Positions 8,991 to 16,394 of a stretch of 64,000 nt of DNA are shown here, piece by piece. The DNA is from Schumannella sp. 10F1B-5-1 (GTDB taxonomy: Bacteria > Actinomycetota > Actinomycetes > Actinomycetales > Microbacteriaceae): the NCBI RefSeq assembly GCF_006517535.1, contig NZ_VHQH01000001.1, positions 186,001 to 250,000 of the forward strand. Direction: 5' to 3'. The position numbers and the translations under genes were made by a program. The notes beneath the pieces are model-generated. The model had not been told where the DNA came from. It was given only the letters and a program-made list of their open reading frames with translations, and ran no database searches. Each line of letters begins with the position of its first letter. Position 1 is the first letter of the stretch.

Positions 8991-10097
8991 TTACTTCTCG
9001 GTGATCGGCTGGTCGGTCAGGGTGCGGATGATCGCGGCGGTCGCGGCGGTGAACGCGGCCCGGGTGGCGGGCGCGAGCTTGGCGAGGGTGATGGGTCCGC
9101 GTTCGGCGATGTGGGCGTCGTAGGGGATCTCGTAGGTGCGGTCGATGCCGTGCTGGGCGAGGATCCCGGTGATGTTCGCGCCGAGCTGCGGGTTCTCGAC
9201 CCGCCCGTCCGTGAGGCGGAGCACGATCGCCTGATCGGCGAGGGCCGCGATGCGGCCGCCATGATTCCGGAGGTGGTCGAGCAGGGCGATGGCCTCGCCG
9301 ACCGCTTCGGCGGAGTTGAGCACGGGGATGACGAGGGCGTCGGTGACGGCGAGGGCGCCGTCGAAGGCGTCGGACGAGGGCTGGTTGCCGGAGTCCATGA
9401 CGCGGATGCCGTAGTACTTATCGACCACGGCCGCGGTCGTCTCGACCGCGTCCCGGTCCAAGCGTGAGCGGGGGCCGGTGGTGCCGATGATCGAGGCGAA
9501 CGAGGTCTGCGGAGCGGTGTACGAGGCGAGCTGTCCGGCGGAGCGGATCTGGTTCGCGTCGGTGACGAGTTCGCCGATGCCACGCTGCGGGGTGCCTTCG
9601 GCGCGGAAGGTGAGGGTGCCGGGGTCGTCGGAGACTTCCATGATCGCGACGGAGCCGCCGCGGATGGCGGCGAGGGTACCGCCGAGGATGACTGACGTGG
9701 GGGTCTTCCCGACGCCGCCCTTGCGGTTGGCGACGAGGATCCCGACCGCCCGCGGGAACGTCGTCTGCCGGATCGTCGCCTCGTCCTGCTCGAGCAGCGC
9801 GGCCTGCTCCCGGTGGGCGAGTTCGGCTGGGCTCGGGGCGACCTTCACGCCGAGCTTCCCGAGCAGCCCGCGGACGCCCTCACGGGCGGGGTCCGGCTGT
9901 CCGGTTCCGGTGAGCGTGGTGAGGTCGATCGGCGCGGCCGGCTCGACAACCTCGACCTCTGCCGCCTCGAGCTCGACGGGCTCGGGCGCTTCCGCGGCCG
10001 CGGGCGCCTCGGGGGTGGGCGGTGCGGTGGTGGGGGTGTCGGTTTCGGTGTAGCCGGCGGCGCGGGCGGAGCCGGGGAATGGGGCGGTGGTGCTCAT
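8991..10097 (-). CDS. ParA/MinD-like ATPase in the transfer operon
   Basis: 368 residues. The first 60 are Pro/Ala/Glu rich and probably disordered. A deviant Walker A, ANRKGGVGKTPTS (residues 124-136), has the signature Lys before the two glycines but lacks the usual Thr-Thr after Gly-Lys. A MDSGNQPSS segment follows in the place of the Walker B/switch region. It is a SIMIBI-class ATPase sitting between coupling protein and channel genes, so a role in positioning the transfer machinery or DNA is more likely than plasmid partition, which has its own ParA at 14611-15252. ATGA overlap with the coupling-protein gene. Confidence 0.75.
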   Translation of the reverse strand: MSTTAPFPGSARAAGYTETDTPTTAPPTPEAPAAAEAPEPVELEAAEVEVVEPAAPIDLTTLTGTGQPDPAREGVRGLLGKLGVKVAPSPAELAHREQAALLEQDEATIRQTTFPRAVGILVANRKGGVGKTPTSVILGGTLAAIRGGSVAIMEVSDDPGTLTFRAEGTPQRGIGELVTDANQIRSAGQLASYTAPQTSFASIIGTTGPRSRLDRDAVETTAAVVDKYYGIRVMDSGNQPSSDAFDGALAVTDALVIPVLNSAEAVGEAIALLDHLRNHGGRIAALADQAIVLRLTDGRVENPQLGANITGILAQHGIDRTYEIPYDAHIAERGPITLAKLAPATRAAFTAATAAIIRTLTDQPITEK

Positions 10098-11977
10098 GCT
10101 GTTCCTTCTTCTTCCTGATCGACAGTCGTGATCTCATCCGCAGCGTCCTCGTCAAGATGGCCGACCGGTGCAGGCTCGACGGGCGTGGGGGCGGGTTGGG
10201 CTTGCGGGAGGGCGCGGAATGCGGCGATGGCTCCGGCTTGGACCAGCCAGAAGGCGCCGTCGGCGGCTTCGCGGACGTCTTGCGGTGGGATGACCCAGGT
10301 GTGCTGTGCGCGGGCGGAGCGGAGCTCGTCGCCTTGGGCGGTGCCGGAGGCTTCCATCTGCATGACCGTTCCCGCGTACTGCACGACATCCTCGGGGTCC
10401 TTGGAGCGGCCGAAGATCAGCGCGGCACCGGAGGTGAGGGCGCGGCGGCGGCGGGTCTCGTCGTTCGACAGCCCCGCGGGCGACTGCGTCGCCAGCACCA
10501 GCCCGACCCCCGCGCTGCGGGCGGTCTCAAAGAGAGAGCCGGCGGTGTCGCCGGGGTCGGAGGTGTCGGTGACCAGCTGCGGGAACTCGTCCACGACGAC
10601 CAGCACCGGGGTCTTGTCGCCCCGGCGAAGTCGGGTGGCGAGGAAGTTCCGCAGATCCAACAGGAGCAGGTCGCCGAGGCGGGCTTGGGCGTCATCGACC
10701 GGAGACAGCGGCACGATCGTGATGTCTCCGGCGGGGCGGTCGTAGGTCCACCCGTCCTCGGACAGCCACGGCTCGAGCGGCCGCAGCGCGACGAGGAGGG
10801 CTTGGAGGGCGCGTTCACCGGCGGTGGTGCCTTCGCGGTCGACGACGTTGTTCACCATCCGCAGGTCGTACTGATCCCGCACATGCTCGCCCGGGTTCAG
10901 GAGCCGGTCGCGGAGGTCGGCGATGCCGGTCACCGGGGTGCGGTCTTGGACGGCTTGAAGGACGCCGCGGATCTCGTCGAGATAGTGCTGATTCGCGCCA
11001 TCCGGCGAGGGCATGAGGCGCATGAGCTTCGCGGTGACCTGGTCGGTGGTGCCGGTGAACAGGTTCCACCCGTCGGCGACGCCGGCGCTCTTGCCCTGGG
11101 AGCGGGCGAGGGCGGCGAGGTGGGTGGCGTCGGCAGGGTCGCCCTTCGCGTCGAGGAAGAACACCGGCCACCCATAGGCGAGGGCGCAGAGGATCATCCC
11201 GTTCAGCAGCACCGTCTTCCCCGACCCGGACTCAGCGATCACCAAAGCCCGCACCGACGACGACGTCCCCGGCAGCACGAGCATCCGGTTCGGTGCGTCG
11301 ATCCAGTCCCGGACCGCGCGCCGGTCGCGGAAGCGTTCCGCGGCGGTGGTGACGGTCTGCTCGACCGTCACCGCGAACGCCGACCCGCCACCCGGGATCG
11401 GGTGGGGTGCGGTGTGGCCGCCGGGGGTGATGCCAGTGATCTTGCCGGTGACGGTGTCGAGGTGGACGCCGATCCGGCGGGCGGCGGTGGCGTCGGCGGC
11501 GACCTTGCGGGCGGTCTCGATGCGGGTCTGGTTCACCACGTCGGAGATCTGCCTGGCCCGGACGAGCCCGGCGATCTTCCGGCGGCGCAGCAGCCACGCC
11601 GCCGGCACCAACAGCACCCCTGCAAAGAGGCTCACGACCAGCCACGGGATGACCGTCTGGACGGTGTCCCACGACGTGGTCAGCTCCCCCGTCTGGATCC
11701 CGTGGGCGAGCAGCAGCACCTCGATCGTGACGAGGGCGGTGACGGCGGCGATGCCGCCGAGCGCGGCGGGGAGGTGCCAGCGGGCGGAGATCCAGAACCA
11801 CGCCCTGGTCGCGACACCCTCCCCCGCGATCCGGACGGTCATGACGGGGATCAGCAGTGGGAGCAGGGCCAGGATCAGGGCTGCGGCGATCGCGGTCGCG
11901 ATCAGGCGCTCGATGCCGCCGCCGACCGGGTCGGCGGCCGGCGCCCCCGACTGCGTCGGGGCGGTGGTGCCGGTCAT
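10094..11977 (-). CDS. type IV coupling protein (TraD/FtsK-HerA-like ATPase)
   Basis: 627 residues. Hydrophobic segments near 26-50, 72-92 and 108-130 anchor it; the motor domain has Walker A AESGSGKT (248-255), FFLDAKGD, Walker B VLVVVDEF (about 458-465) and an ATQSPAGL sensor segment. Such coupling proteins bring the DNA/relaxase complex to the channel. I start at MTGTTAP (11977) because upstream codons read as Arg/Pro-rich nonsense. First gene of the transfer operon; the 263-bp gap to the divergent DprA-like gene (11978-12240) should hold its promoter, though I see no clear consensus. Confidence 0.85.
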   Translation of the reverse strand: MTGTTAPTQSGAPAADPVGGGIERLIATAIAAALILALLPLLIPVMTVRIAGEGVATRAWFWISARWHLPAALGGIAAVTALVTIEVLLLAHGIQTGELTTSWDTVQTVIPWLVVSLFAGVLLVPAAWLLRRRKIAGLVRARQISDVVNQTRIETARKVAADATAARRIGVHLDTVTGKITGITPGGHTAPHPIPGGGSAFAVTVEQTVTTAAERFRDRRAVRDWIDAPNRMLVLPGTSSSVRALVIAESGSGKTVLLNGMILCALAYGWPVFFLDAKGDPADATHLAALARSQGKSAGVADGWNLFTGTTDQVTAKLMRLMPSPDGANQHYLDEIRGVLQAVQDRTPVTGIADLRDRLLNPGEHVRDQYDLRMVNNVVDREGTTAGERALQALLVALRPLEPWLSEDGWTYDRPAGDITIVPLSPVDDAQARLGDLLLLDLRNFLATRLRRGDKTPVLVVVDEFPQLVTDTSDPGDTAGSLFETARSAGVGLVLATQSPAGLSNDETRRRRALTSGAALIFGRSKDPEDVVQYAGTVMQMEASGTAQGDELRSARAQHTWVIPPQDVREAADGAFWLVQAGAIAAFRALPQAQPAPTPVEPAPVGHLDEDAADEITTVDQEEEGTA

Positions 11978-12240
11978 GCCGTCACCGCCGGAACGGTCGT
12001 CCGGCCGGTGGCCGGGCGGCGCCTGACGGAGCAGGCGCAGTCCTGGGTACCGGCCACAAGGGCCGGGGTTTGACCTTTCCGGCGGCCGATCGTAGCTCGG
12101 TCCTCGGCTGCGCACCCGTGGTGGCTGACGCGCCCTGCGGGCTTATTTCGCCCTCCCCTGCCGGGGCTTCGCCGCGTCTCCTCGCACTCGATCTCTCTGC
12201 CGGAAGGCAAACAAAATGATTGATCCGAGAGGAGCGCGTG

Positions 12241-13065
12241 ATGATTCGGCTTCACGCTCCCGTCCGCCTGTCCACCCCCGATACGACCGCCCGCGTCGCC
12301 CTGGCCTGCGCTGGTCTCAGCGGCAACCGCCACCTCGGCCGCACCCTGCAGAACACTCCAGCGGAGGAGGTGGTCGCCGCCTGCATGGACGGCACCAACC
12401 ACGGCCTCCCGGACGCAGTCGCGTTCCGGGTGCGAACCCTGGTGAACCCAGCCCTGGTCGCCGCGGTGCTCACCTCCACCGCCCGCGATGGACTCACGCT
12501 GCTCACTCCGGCGGATCCGCGCTGGCCGCAGAGCCTTCAGCGGTTGGGCGCTGCCGCTCCCGTCGTGCTCTGGGTCGCCGGCGACCCGGACCTCCTTCGT
12601 GAGGAGCCCGTCGTGATCACCGGCGGGACGCGTCCGGATGCGCAGCTGCGGCATCAGGTGATCGAGGTCACCACCGCGACCGCGCAGTCCGGTCGCCTCG
12701 TGGCCGCCGCGGCCCGGCACGGTGTCGACGACCTGGTCGGGCGTGCGACGCTCGCGCTCGAGGGACGCCTGCTGACCGTCGCGACCACACCCCGCCTCCT
12801 CGACCCGGGCCCGGGTCAGGTGGTGGTGAGTGAGAACCCGCCCTACCTGCCCGCGGTCATGGCCTCCCAGGTCCGCACCCCGGTCCTCCTCGCAGCTCTC
12901 GCGGAGAAGGTCCTCGTCGCCGATGCCCGCCCCGGCACCGGCGCCTACCGCACCGCGGTCGCCGCGCACGCCCTCGAACGTCCCCTCGGCGTCCTCGGCG
13001 ACCCCGCCCATGGGGTGCGGGGGAAGCGGGTGTCGACGCTGGTCGAGGTCGAGCGTCTGGTCTGA
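12241..13065 (+). CDS. DprA/Smf-like Rossmann-fold protein of the element
   Basis: 274 residues from ATG 12241, six bases after GAGGAG (12229-12234). The segment PADPRWPQSLQRL followed by PVVLWVAGDPDLL matches the entry to the DprA DNA-binding Rossmann domain (typically YPxxL...PxxLYxxG). The next motif is VVITGGTRP instead of the usual VAIVGSR, so the single-strand-DNA binding surface is divergent. It probably handles incoming single-stranded DNA or the element's own ssDNA. It is transcribed opposite to its neighbours and stands between the transfer and replication genes. Confidence 0.65.
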   Translation: MIRLHAPVRLSTPDTTARVALACAGLSGNRHLGRTLQNTPAEEVVAACMDGTNHGLPDAVAFRVRTLVNPALVAAVLTSTARDGLTLLTPADPRWPQSLQRLGAAAPVVLWVAGDPDLLREEPVVITGGTRPDAQLRHQVIEVTTATAQSGRLVAAAARHGVDDLVGRATLALEGRLLTVATTPRLLDPGPGQVVVSENPPYLPAVMASQVRTPVLLAALAEKVLVADARPGTGAYRTAVAAHALERPLGVLGDPAHGVRGKRVSTLVEVERLV

Positions 13066-13070
13066 GGTGC

Positions 13071-13796
13071 TCATGCGGTGACCTCCCAGAGCGCCGGCTC
13101 CGCACCCTGAAGGGTCGGGGCCGGCGCCATCAGATGCGCCACCCAGGCGGCATCGTCGTCGCCCGTCCAGGCGCCGCGGGCGTCCATTACCGGCACCGCG
13201 ACCAGCCGCGGGCGGAGGTCGCGGAACAGCCACCGGTCGGCTTCCTTCACGACCAGCCGCGCGGACGCGGGAGTTGCGAGGTAGACGACGCGGGAGAAGC
13301 CTTCGCGGGTGAGGCGCTCGGCGTGGTTGGAGTGGATCGCCTTGTAGCGGATCGGGGTCTTCGGCGTCAGCTCCACCTCGACCAGCTCTGCCATCCCGTC
13401 CCGGATCGCAACCCCGTCCGCCTGATGATCGCGACGGGTGCGCGGGCGGCGGTCGCGGCGCCACTCGTAGCCGCGGGCGAGGTAGCGGGCGGCGACCGTC
13501 GCGACCGCGAGATCATGCCGCGCCGTCTGCCGATACAGATCCGGCACCCGTCCCGACATCGTGTTCGCCGGCCAGACCACGGACCCCTGCTGGAACACCG
13601 GACGGCCCCGTCCGACCAGCCCGGCGGCGAGCATCCGGGTGATCCAGTTCTGCGCCATGCGCGCACTCAACGGACCCTCCGGGACCTCACTGTCTCCGAG
13701 CCCTGCGAGGGCCCAGCGGACGGCCTCCGTGTCGGCCATCCGCACCACCCGCAACCAGTCGAGCATCGCCTCATCGCGACCCGTCACCTGCACCAT
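13071..13796 (-). CDS. replication-relaxation (Replic_Relax)-type protein
   Basis: 241 residues. The N-terminal 90 look like a winged helix (RDEAMLDWLRVVRMADTEAV). The middle has ADGVAIRDGMAELVEVELTPK, an Asp...Glu-x-Glu...Lys layout resembling the PD-(D/E)xK nuclease-like core of the replication-relaxation family found on actinobacterial plasmids. ATG 13796 is preceded by GGAGGGGAG. The 419-bp gap directly upstream holds long hairpins, so this is the best candidate in the window for the protein that acts at the element's origin. No classical MobF or MobP relaxase motif is present. Confidence 0.6.
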   Translation of the reverse strand: MVQVTGRDEAMLDWLRVVRMADTEAVRWALAGLGDSEVPEGPLSARMAQNWITRMLAAGLVGRGRPVFQQGSVVWPANTMSGRVPDLYRQTARHDLAVATVAARYLARGYEWRRDRRPRTRRDHQADGVAIRDGMAELVEVELTPKTPIRYKAIHSNHAERLTREGFSRVVYLATPASARLVVKEADRWLFRDLRPRLVAVPVMDARGAWTGDDDAAWVAHLMAPAPTLQGAEPALWEVTA

Positions 13797-13848
13797 GTCG
13801 AGCTCGCTCCCCTCCGGTCCGTTCGCCTGTTCTTCTACTTCTTCACTT

Positions 13849-13961
13849 GCACTTGCCTGTGTTCCCGGCCTCCTGAACTCCCCAACCTCTGTCAGTCACC
13901 AGCTCTTTCGGTGAGTGGCAGAGGTTGGGGAGTTCAGGAGGCCGGGAACACAGGCAAGTGC
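13849..13961. repeat. 43-bp perfect inverted repeat (origin/oriT candidate)
   Basis: Arms 13849-13891 and 13919-13961 are perfectly complementary over 43 bp; pairing continues with two mismatches to TCACC/GGTGA at 13896-13900 and 13910-13914, leaving a 9-nt loop. The arm core is GGCCTCCTGAACTCCCC. It lies just upstream of the replication-relaxation gene in a 419-bp gap (13797-14215). Such long stems are typical of double- or single-strand origins and oriT sites. It could also stop transcription from the partition operon into the next gene. Confidence 0.85.
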
Positions 13962-14036
13962 GCACCGCACCCCTGCGGTTACCCATTCGCACCCGGCGAA
14001 CGACCAACCGCACGACCACAACGAGGCACCACCCAA

Positions 14037-14143
14037 TCGTTCTGCCCCCTGAACGGGGGTAGAACGACACGCCGAATCGCCACATCGGTCGCGAAAAGAC
14101 CTCAACTCCGGGTTGAGACTCCACGCGCCGCGAGAGCGCGGCG
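14037..14143. other. cluster of three further hairpins in the origin-like gap
   Basis: Stem 1: TCGTTCTGCCCCC (14037-14049) with GGGGGTAGAACGA (14055-14067), one mismatch, 5-nt loop. Stem 2: CTCAAC (14101-14106) with GTTGAG (14112-14117). Stem 3: CGCCGCG (14126-14132) with CGCGGCG (14137-14143), loop AGAG. With the 43-bp repeat they make four consecutive stem-loops in one non-coding gap between the partition operon and the replication-relaxation gene. Stem 1 or 3 could also be the terminator of the partition operon. Confidence 0.6.
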
Positions 14144-14215
14144 TAGAAAGAAATCGGCCGAAACTTGTCTCGTCCCGCAGACGTGGAAAGCGGCTTTCGA
14201 TGTCGAGCGCGAGCA

Positions 14216-14611
14216 TCAGTGGACCTCGATCAGGAGCGACTTGCGCAGCTCGTCCTCGTCGTCACCGATGGCGTTGAACACCCGGTCGAGAAGGAGGTCG
14301 ACGCCGATGCGGATGAGGGTGTTCTCGGTGATCCGGACGCCCCCGGTCTTCGCGCGGTTCAGGCGCCGGGCGTGGACAGTCAGAGCGGCGAGTTGGTCTT
14401 CGCGCAGCCGGGTGTCCTTGCGCACCAGTGACAGGTAGTGCGGGGTCTCCGCCGACGCCTCGACGGCCTTCGGCTCGCGCTTCGCGGTGCGCTTGGCCGG
14501 CGCGTCCGGCGCGGGCTTCTCGGCGACCTCGGCGCCCGGTTCGGCGGGTGCCGGGACGGGGTCGGTGGTCGGGAGGCGGCCGACGAGGTCGCCGAGGTTG
14601 CGGCGAGGCAT
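14216..14611 (-). CDS. ribbon-helix-helix partition partner (ParB/CopG-like)
   Basis: 131 residues: an Ala/Pro/Lys-rich first half, then LREDQLAALTVHARRLNRA and ITENTLIRIGVDLLLDRV, the strand-helix-helix pattern of a ribbon-helix-helix DNA-binding protein. Start ATG 14611 shares a base with the stop of parA (TGATG), so the two are made together. It should bind the centromere-like repeats upstream of the operon (see 15281-15457) and repress it. Not a classical HTH ParB; closer in layout to small CopG-like centromere binders. Confidence 0.7.
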   Translation of the reverse strand: MPRRNLGDLVGRLPTTDPVPAPAEPGAEVAEKPAPDAPAKRTAKREPKAVEASAETPHYLSLVRKDTRLREDQLAALTVHARRLNRAKTGGVRITENTLIRIGVDLLLDRVFNAIGDDEDELRKSLLIEVH

Positions 14612-15252
14612 CAGTGGTCTCCGTGGGCCCAGATCGACATGAGCTCGAGCGCGACGGCGCGGTAGTCGTCGATGGCTTTCGCGGTCTGCCGCGACTCCGG
14701 GTACTGGGTCACGACGACGCCGTCGATGGGGGCGTCGGCGTGGACCTTGTAGCGGCGGATCGGTCGCGTGAAGCGCGGGAGGCTGATCTGCTCGAGCAGG
14801 GCTTCGGCGTTCTCGAGCTGCCCGGCGGTGCGCATGTCGACCTTCGACAGCAGCACCCGGAACGGCACCCGTGCGGGTTCGATCAGCTCGCGGATCGTGC
14901 GCACCATCGGCGGCACGCACAGCGCTTCCGCCTCGGTCGGGACGATGACGAAGTCCGCCGCCGTGAGGACCGAGCTGAGGATCGCCGAGTCGGTCAGGTT
15001 GCCCGGGGTGTCGACGAAGATCACGTCGTAGTCCAGGGCCCGCATCTGGGCGAGCTCGGCCGGGTCCGCGGCGGTGGCGAAGTCGAACGGGAGGGTCTCG
15101 CCGGCGGTGTCGGCCCACCAGGTCGTCGACTGCTGCGGATCGACATCCACCACCATCACGCGTGAGTGCTCGGAGGCGACCGCGGCGAGGTTCATCGTCG
15201 TGGTGGTCTTGCCCGCGCCGCCCTTCTGGTTCGCGACCGCGACGATCCTCAT
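14611..15252 (-). CDS. parA: ParA partition ATPase
   Basis: 213 residues, a full-length small (type Ib-like) ParA without an N-terminal DNA-binding domain. Deviant Walker A NQKGGAGKTTT (residues 8-18), MVVDVDPQQSTT, and FVDTPG as switch region are all intact. It should partition the circular form of the element, showing that it behaves at least part of the time as a replicating plasmid. Followed by its coupled ribbon-helix-helix partner; repeats lie just upstream of its start. Confidence 0.9.
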   Translation of the reverse strand: MRIVAVANQKGGAGKTTTTMNLAAVASEHSRVMVVDVDPQQSTTWWADTAGETLPFDFATAADPAELAQMRALDYDVIFVDTPGNLTDSAILSSVLTAADFVIVPTEAEALCVPPMVRTIRELIEPARVPFRVLLSKVDMRTAGQLENAEALLEQISLPRFTRPIRRYKVHADAPIDGVVVTQYPESRQTAKAIDDYRAVALELMSIWAHGDH

Positions 15253-15280
15253 CGCAGCACCCCCGCGATGGCGAGGAATC

Positions 15281-15457
15281 GAACTCCCGTTGCTCCGTCG
15301 TTCCGCACTCCGCGACTTCCGAACTCCCGACCTCCGGCGCTGCGCGAGTTCGGCAGTGCCGCACTCGGGAACTCCCGAGCACGGTCAGCACCCCCGGGGC
15401 GCACCTCGGGGGTGCGGGTGTTCGGGTCTGCGTGAGTTGCCGAGTTCCGAAGTCCCG
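15281..15457. repeat. GAACTCCCG repeats upstream of parA (centromere/operator candidate)
   Basis: GAACTCCCG occurs at 15281-15289, 15321-15329 and 15369-15377, with a one-mismatch copy GAAGTCCCG at 15449-15457; inverted-type GAGTTC words lie between them. The copies begin 40, 48 and 80 bp apart. The block lies in the 372-bp gap before parA, where small RHH proteins usually bind their parS and autorepress the operon. Assignment is by position and repetition. Confidence 0.55.
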
Positions 15458-15550
15458 CACTGCGGGAGACCGGAACAGCGGAACCCGCCAGCGCGGCTCG
15501 CGCGCGTCCTGCTTCGTAACTGGTCATTCCTGTTTCTCTTCCTGTTAAGG

Positions 15551-15640
15551 GGGTCAGTTTCCGACCCGGCCCAGGGTCACTTTCCGACCCCCTCGGGGTG
15601 TCGGTTTCCGTACCCCTTGGGGGGTCAGAAACTGACCCCC
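15551..15640. repeat. iteron-like repeats GGGTCAGTTTCCGACCC
   Basis: Copy 1 at 15551-15567, copy 2 (GGGTCACTTTCCGACCC) at 15574-15590, a degenerate copy 3 (TGTCGGTTTCCGTACCC) from 15599, each about 23-25 bp after the last. A fourth site, 15620-15640, is a palindrome with arms GGGGGTCAG and CTGACCCCC that repeats the GGGTCAGTTTC half in reverse; it covers the stop codon of the winged-helix gene. Repeats one to two helical turns apart beside a replication-type gene suggest a replication origin or its control site. Confidence 0.65.
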
Positions 15641-16080
15641 GGTGTCTTCCACTCGGTCGCGCCCTCGTGGGCGAGGAACGGCAGCGGCACCGGCCCGCCG
15701 CCCTCTCGGCGCATGTGCCGGACGTCAACCTTCAGCTCGTACTCCGCCGGCTTCCCCGTCCCGCCTCGACGGATCACCGTGATCGCGCCCTTGGACACGA
15801 GTTCGCGGGTCGCACGCTTCACCGCCTGGAACGCGGCATCGGTCGCGTTCGTCGGGGCCATGTACCCCAGCGCGATCGCGGAGAGCTCGCGGCGGCCGAA
15901 GTAGCGCAGCGGCGTCGCGCCGGCCGGGTTGTCGTCGAAGTCCCAGCACTCCAGCGCCATGTGCAGGAACAGCCGGGTCGCGGCATTGCCCAGATCCAGC
16001 TGCGCGGACGCGAGCACGGCCTTCTTCGCAGCGAACAAGCCCACGAGGTCCTCGCTTCGCTCCATCAGGAGCGAACTCAC
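15625..16080 (-). CDS. winged-helix replication-type protein
   Basis: 151 residues from GTG 16080, which overlaps the stop of the excisionase-like gene by 4 nt (GTGA); an ATG at 16065 is the alternative. LGNAATRLFLHMALECWDF and the following RYFGRRELSAIAL...AVKRATRELVSKGAITVIRRG form helices plus a winged-helix unit like those in small RepA-type initiators. It is short for a complete initiator, so it may be an initiator domain or a regulator. The iteron-like repeats at its 3' end are the natural target. Confidence 0.5.
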   Translation of the reverse strand: MSSLLMERSEDLVGLFAAKKAVLASAQLDLGNAATRLFLHMALECWDFDDNPAGATPLRYFGRRELSAIALGYMAPTNATDAAFQAVKRATRELVSKGAITVIRRGGTGKPAEYELKVDVRHMRREGGGPVPLPFLAHEGATEWKTPGVSF

Positions 16081-16280
16081 GCGATCGCAGCTTCGCCGGT
16101 GCGCGACTGCGCGGACGCCTCGATCCACGCCAGCACCTCGGACCGCTTGTACAGCACCGTCCGCGGCGTCGGCTTGTAGAACCGCGGACCATCCCCCCGG
16201 TAGCGCAGCTGCGCCAGCGCCGGCGTCCGAATCCCGGTCAGCTCCTCGACCACGTCCGGCTTGATGAAGTCGTCATCCAT
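16077..16280 (-). CDS. excisionase-like small HTH protein (AlpA/MerR-type)
   Basis: 67 residues from ATG 16280 (MDDDFIKPDVVEELTG). The sequence LTGIRTPALAQLRYRGDGPRFYK...VLYKRSEVLAWIEA is the standard fold of element-encoded excisionases and AlpA-type activators: an HTH that picks the DNA, then a wing with Tyr/Lys and a Trp near the end. It would bend DNA at the att sites for excision and may activate downstream genes. Divergent from the XRE repressor across shared operators, and translationally coupled to the replication-type gene. Confidence 0.8.
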   Translation of the reverse strand: MDDDFIKPDVVEELTGIRTPALAQLRYRGDGPRFYKPTPRTVLYKRSEVLAWIEASAQSRTGEAAIA

Positions 16281-16288
16281 AATCGTTT

Positions 16289-16394
16289 CCCGTCGTTTCG
16301 ACAACCACAACGCCATCGCGTTGTCATATCGACGGTAAACCCATCTCCGTCATTTTGACAAGAGCAAGTTGTCGTAGCCTGTCGAAATGGCGGG
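16289..16394. promoter_or_regulatory. operator array between excisionase-like and XRE genes
   Basis: Related 14-16-bp sites: CGTCGTTTCGACAA (16291-16304), TTGTCATATCGACGG (16321-16335), CCGTCATTTTGACAA (16347-16361, inverted), TTGTCGTAGCCTGTCG (16369-16384), and CTGTCGAAATGGCGG (16379-16393) running over the XRE start codon. All read as TTGTC-N5-GACGG or its reverse. Five sites in 106 bp between divergent promoters are what a phage-like genetic switch looks like. Confidence 0.75.

Noticed and set aside
10022-12073. 683-codon plus-strand frame opposite the coupling protein
   Set aside because: No motif, low-complexity GC-frame artefact; the opposite strand has intact Walker motifs.
15270-15290. 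AATCGAACTCCCG as a second copy of the tRNA-Ser 3' end (left att site)
   Set aside because: Only a short resemblance to a T-loop, inside the repeat array upstream of parA; flanking bases do not match the tRNA.
15281-15640. CRISPR array
   Set aside because: Repeats are 9-17 bp, irregularly spaced, with no uniform spacers or cas genes.
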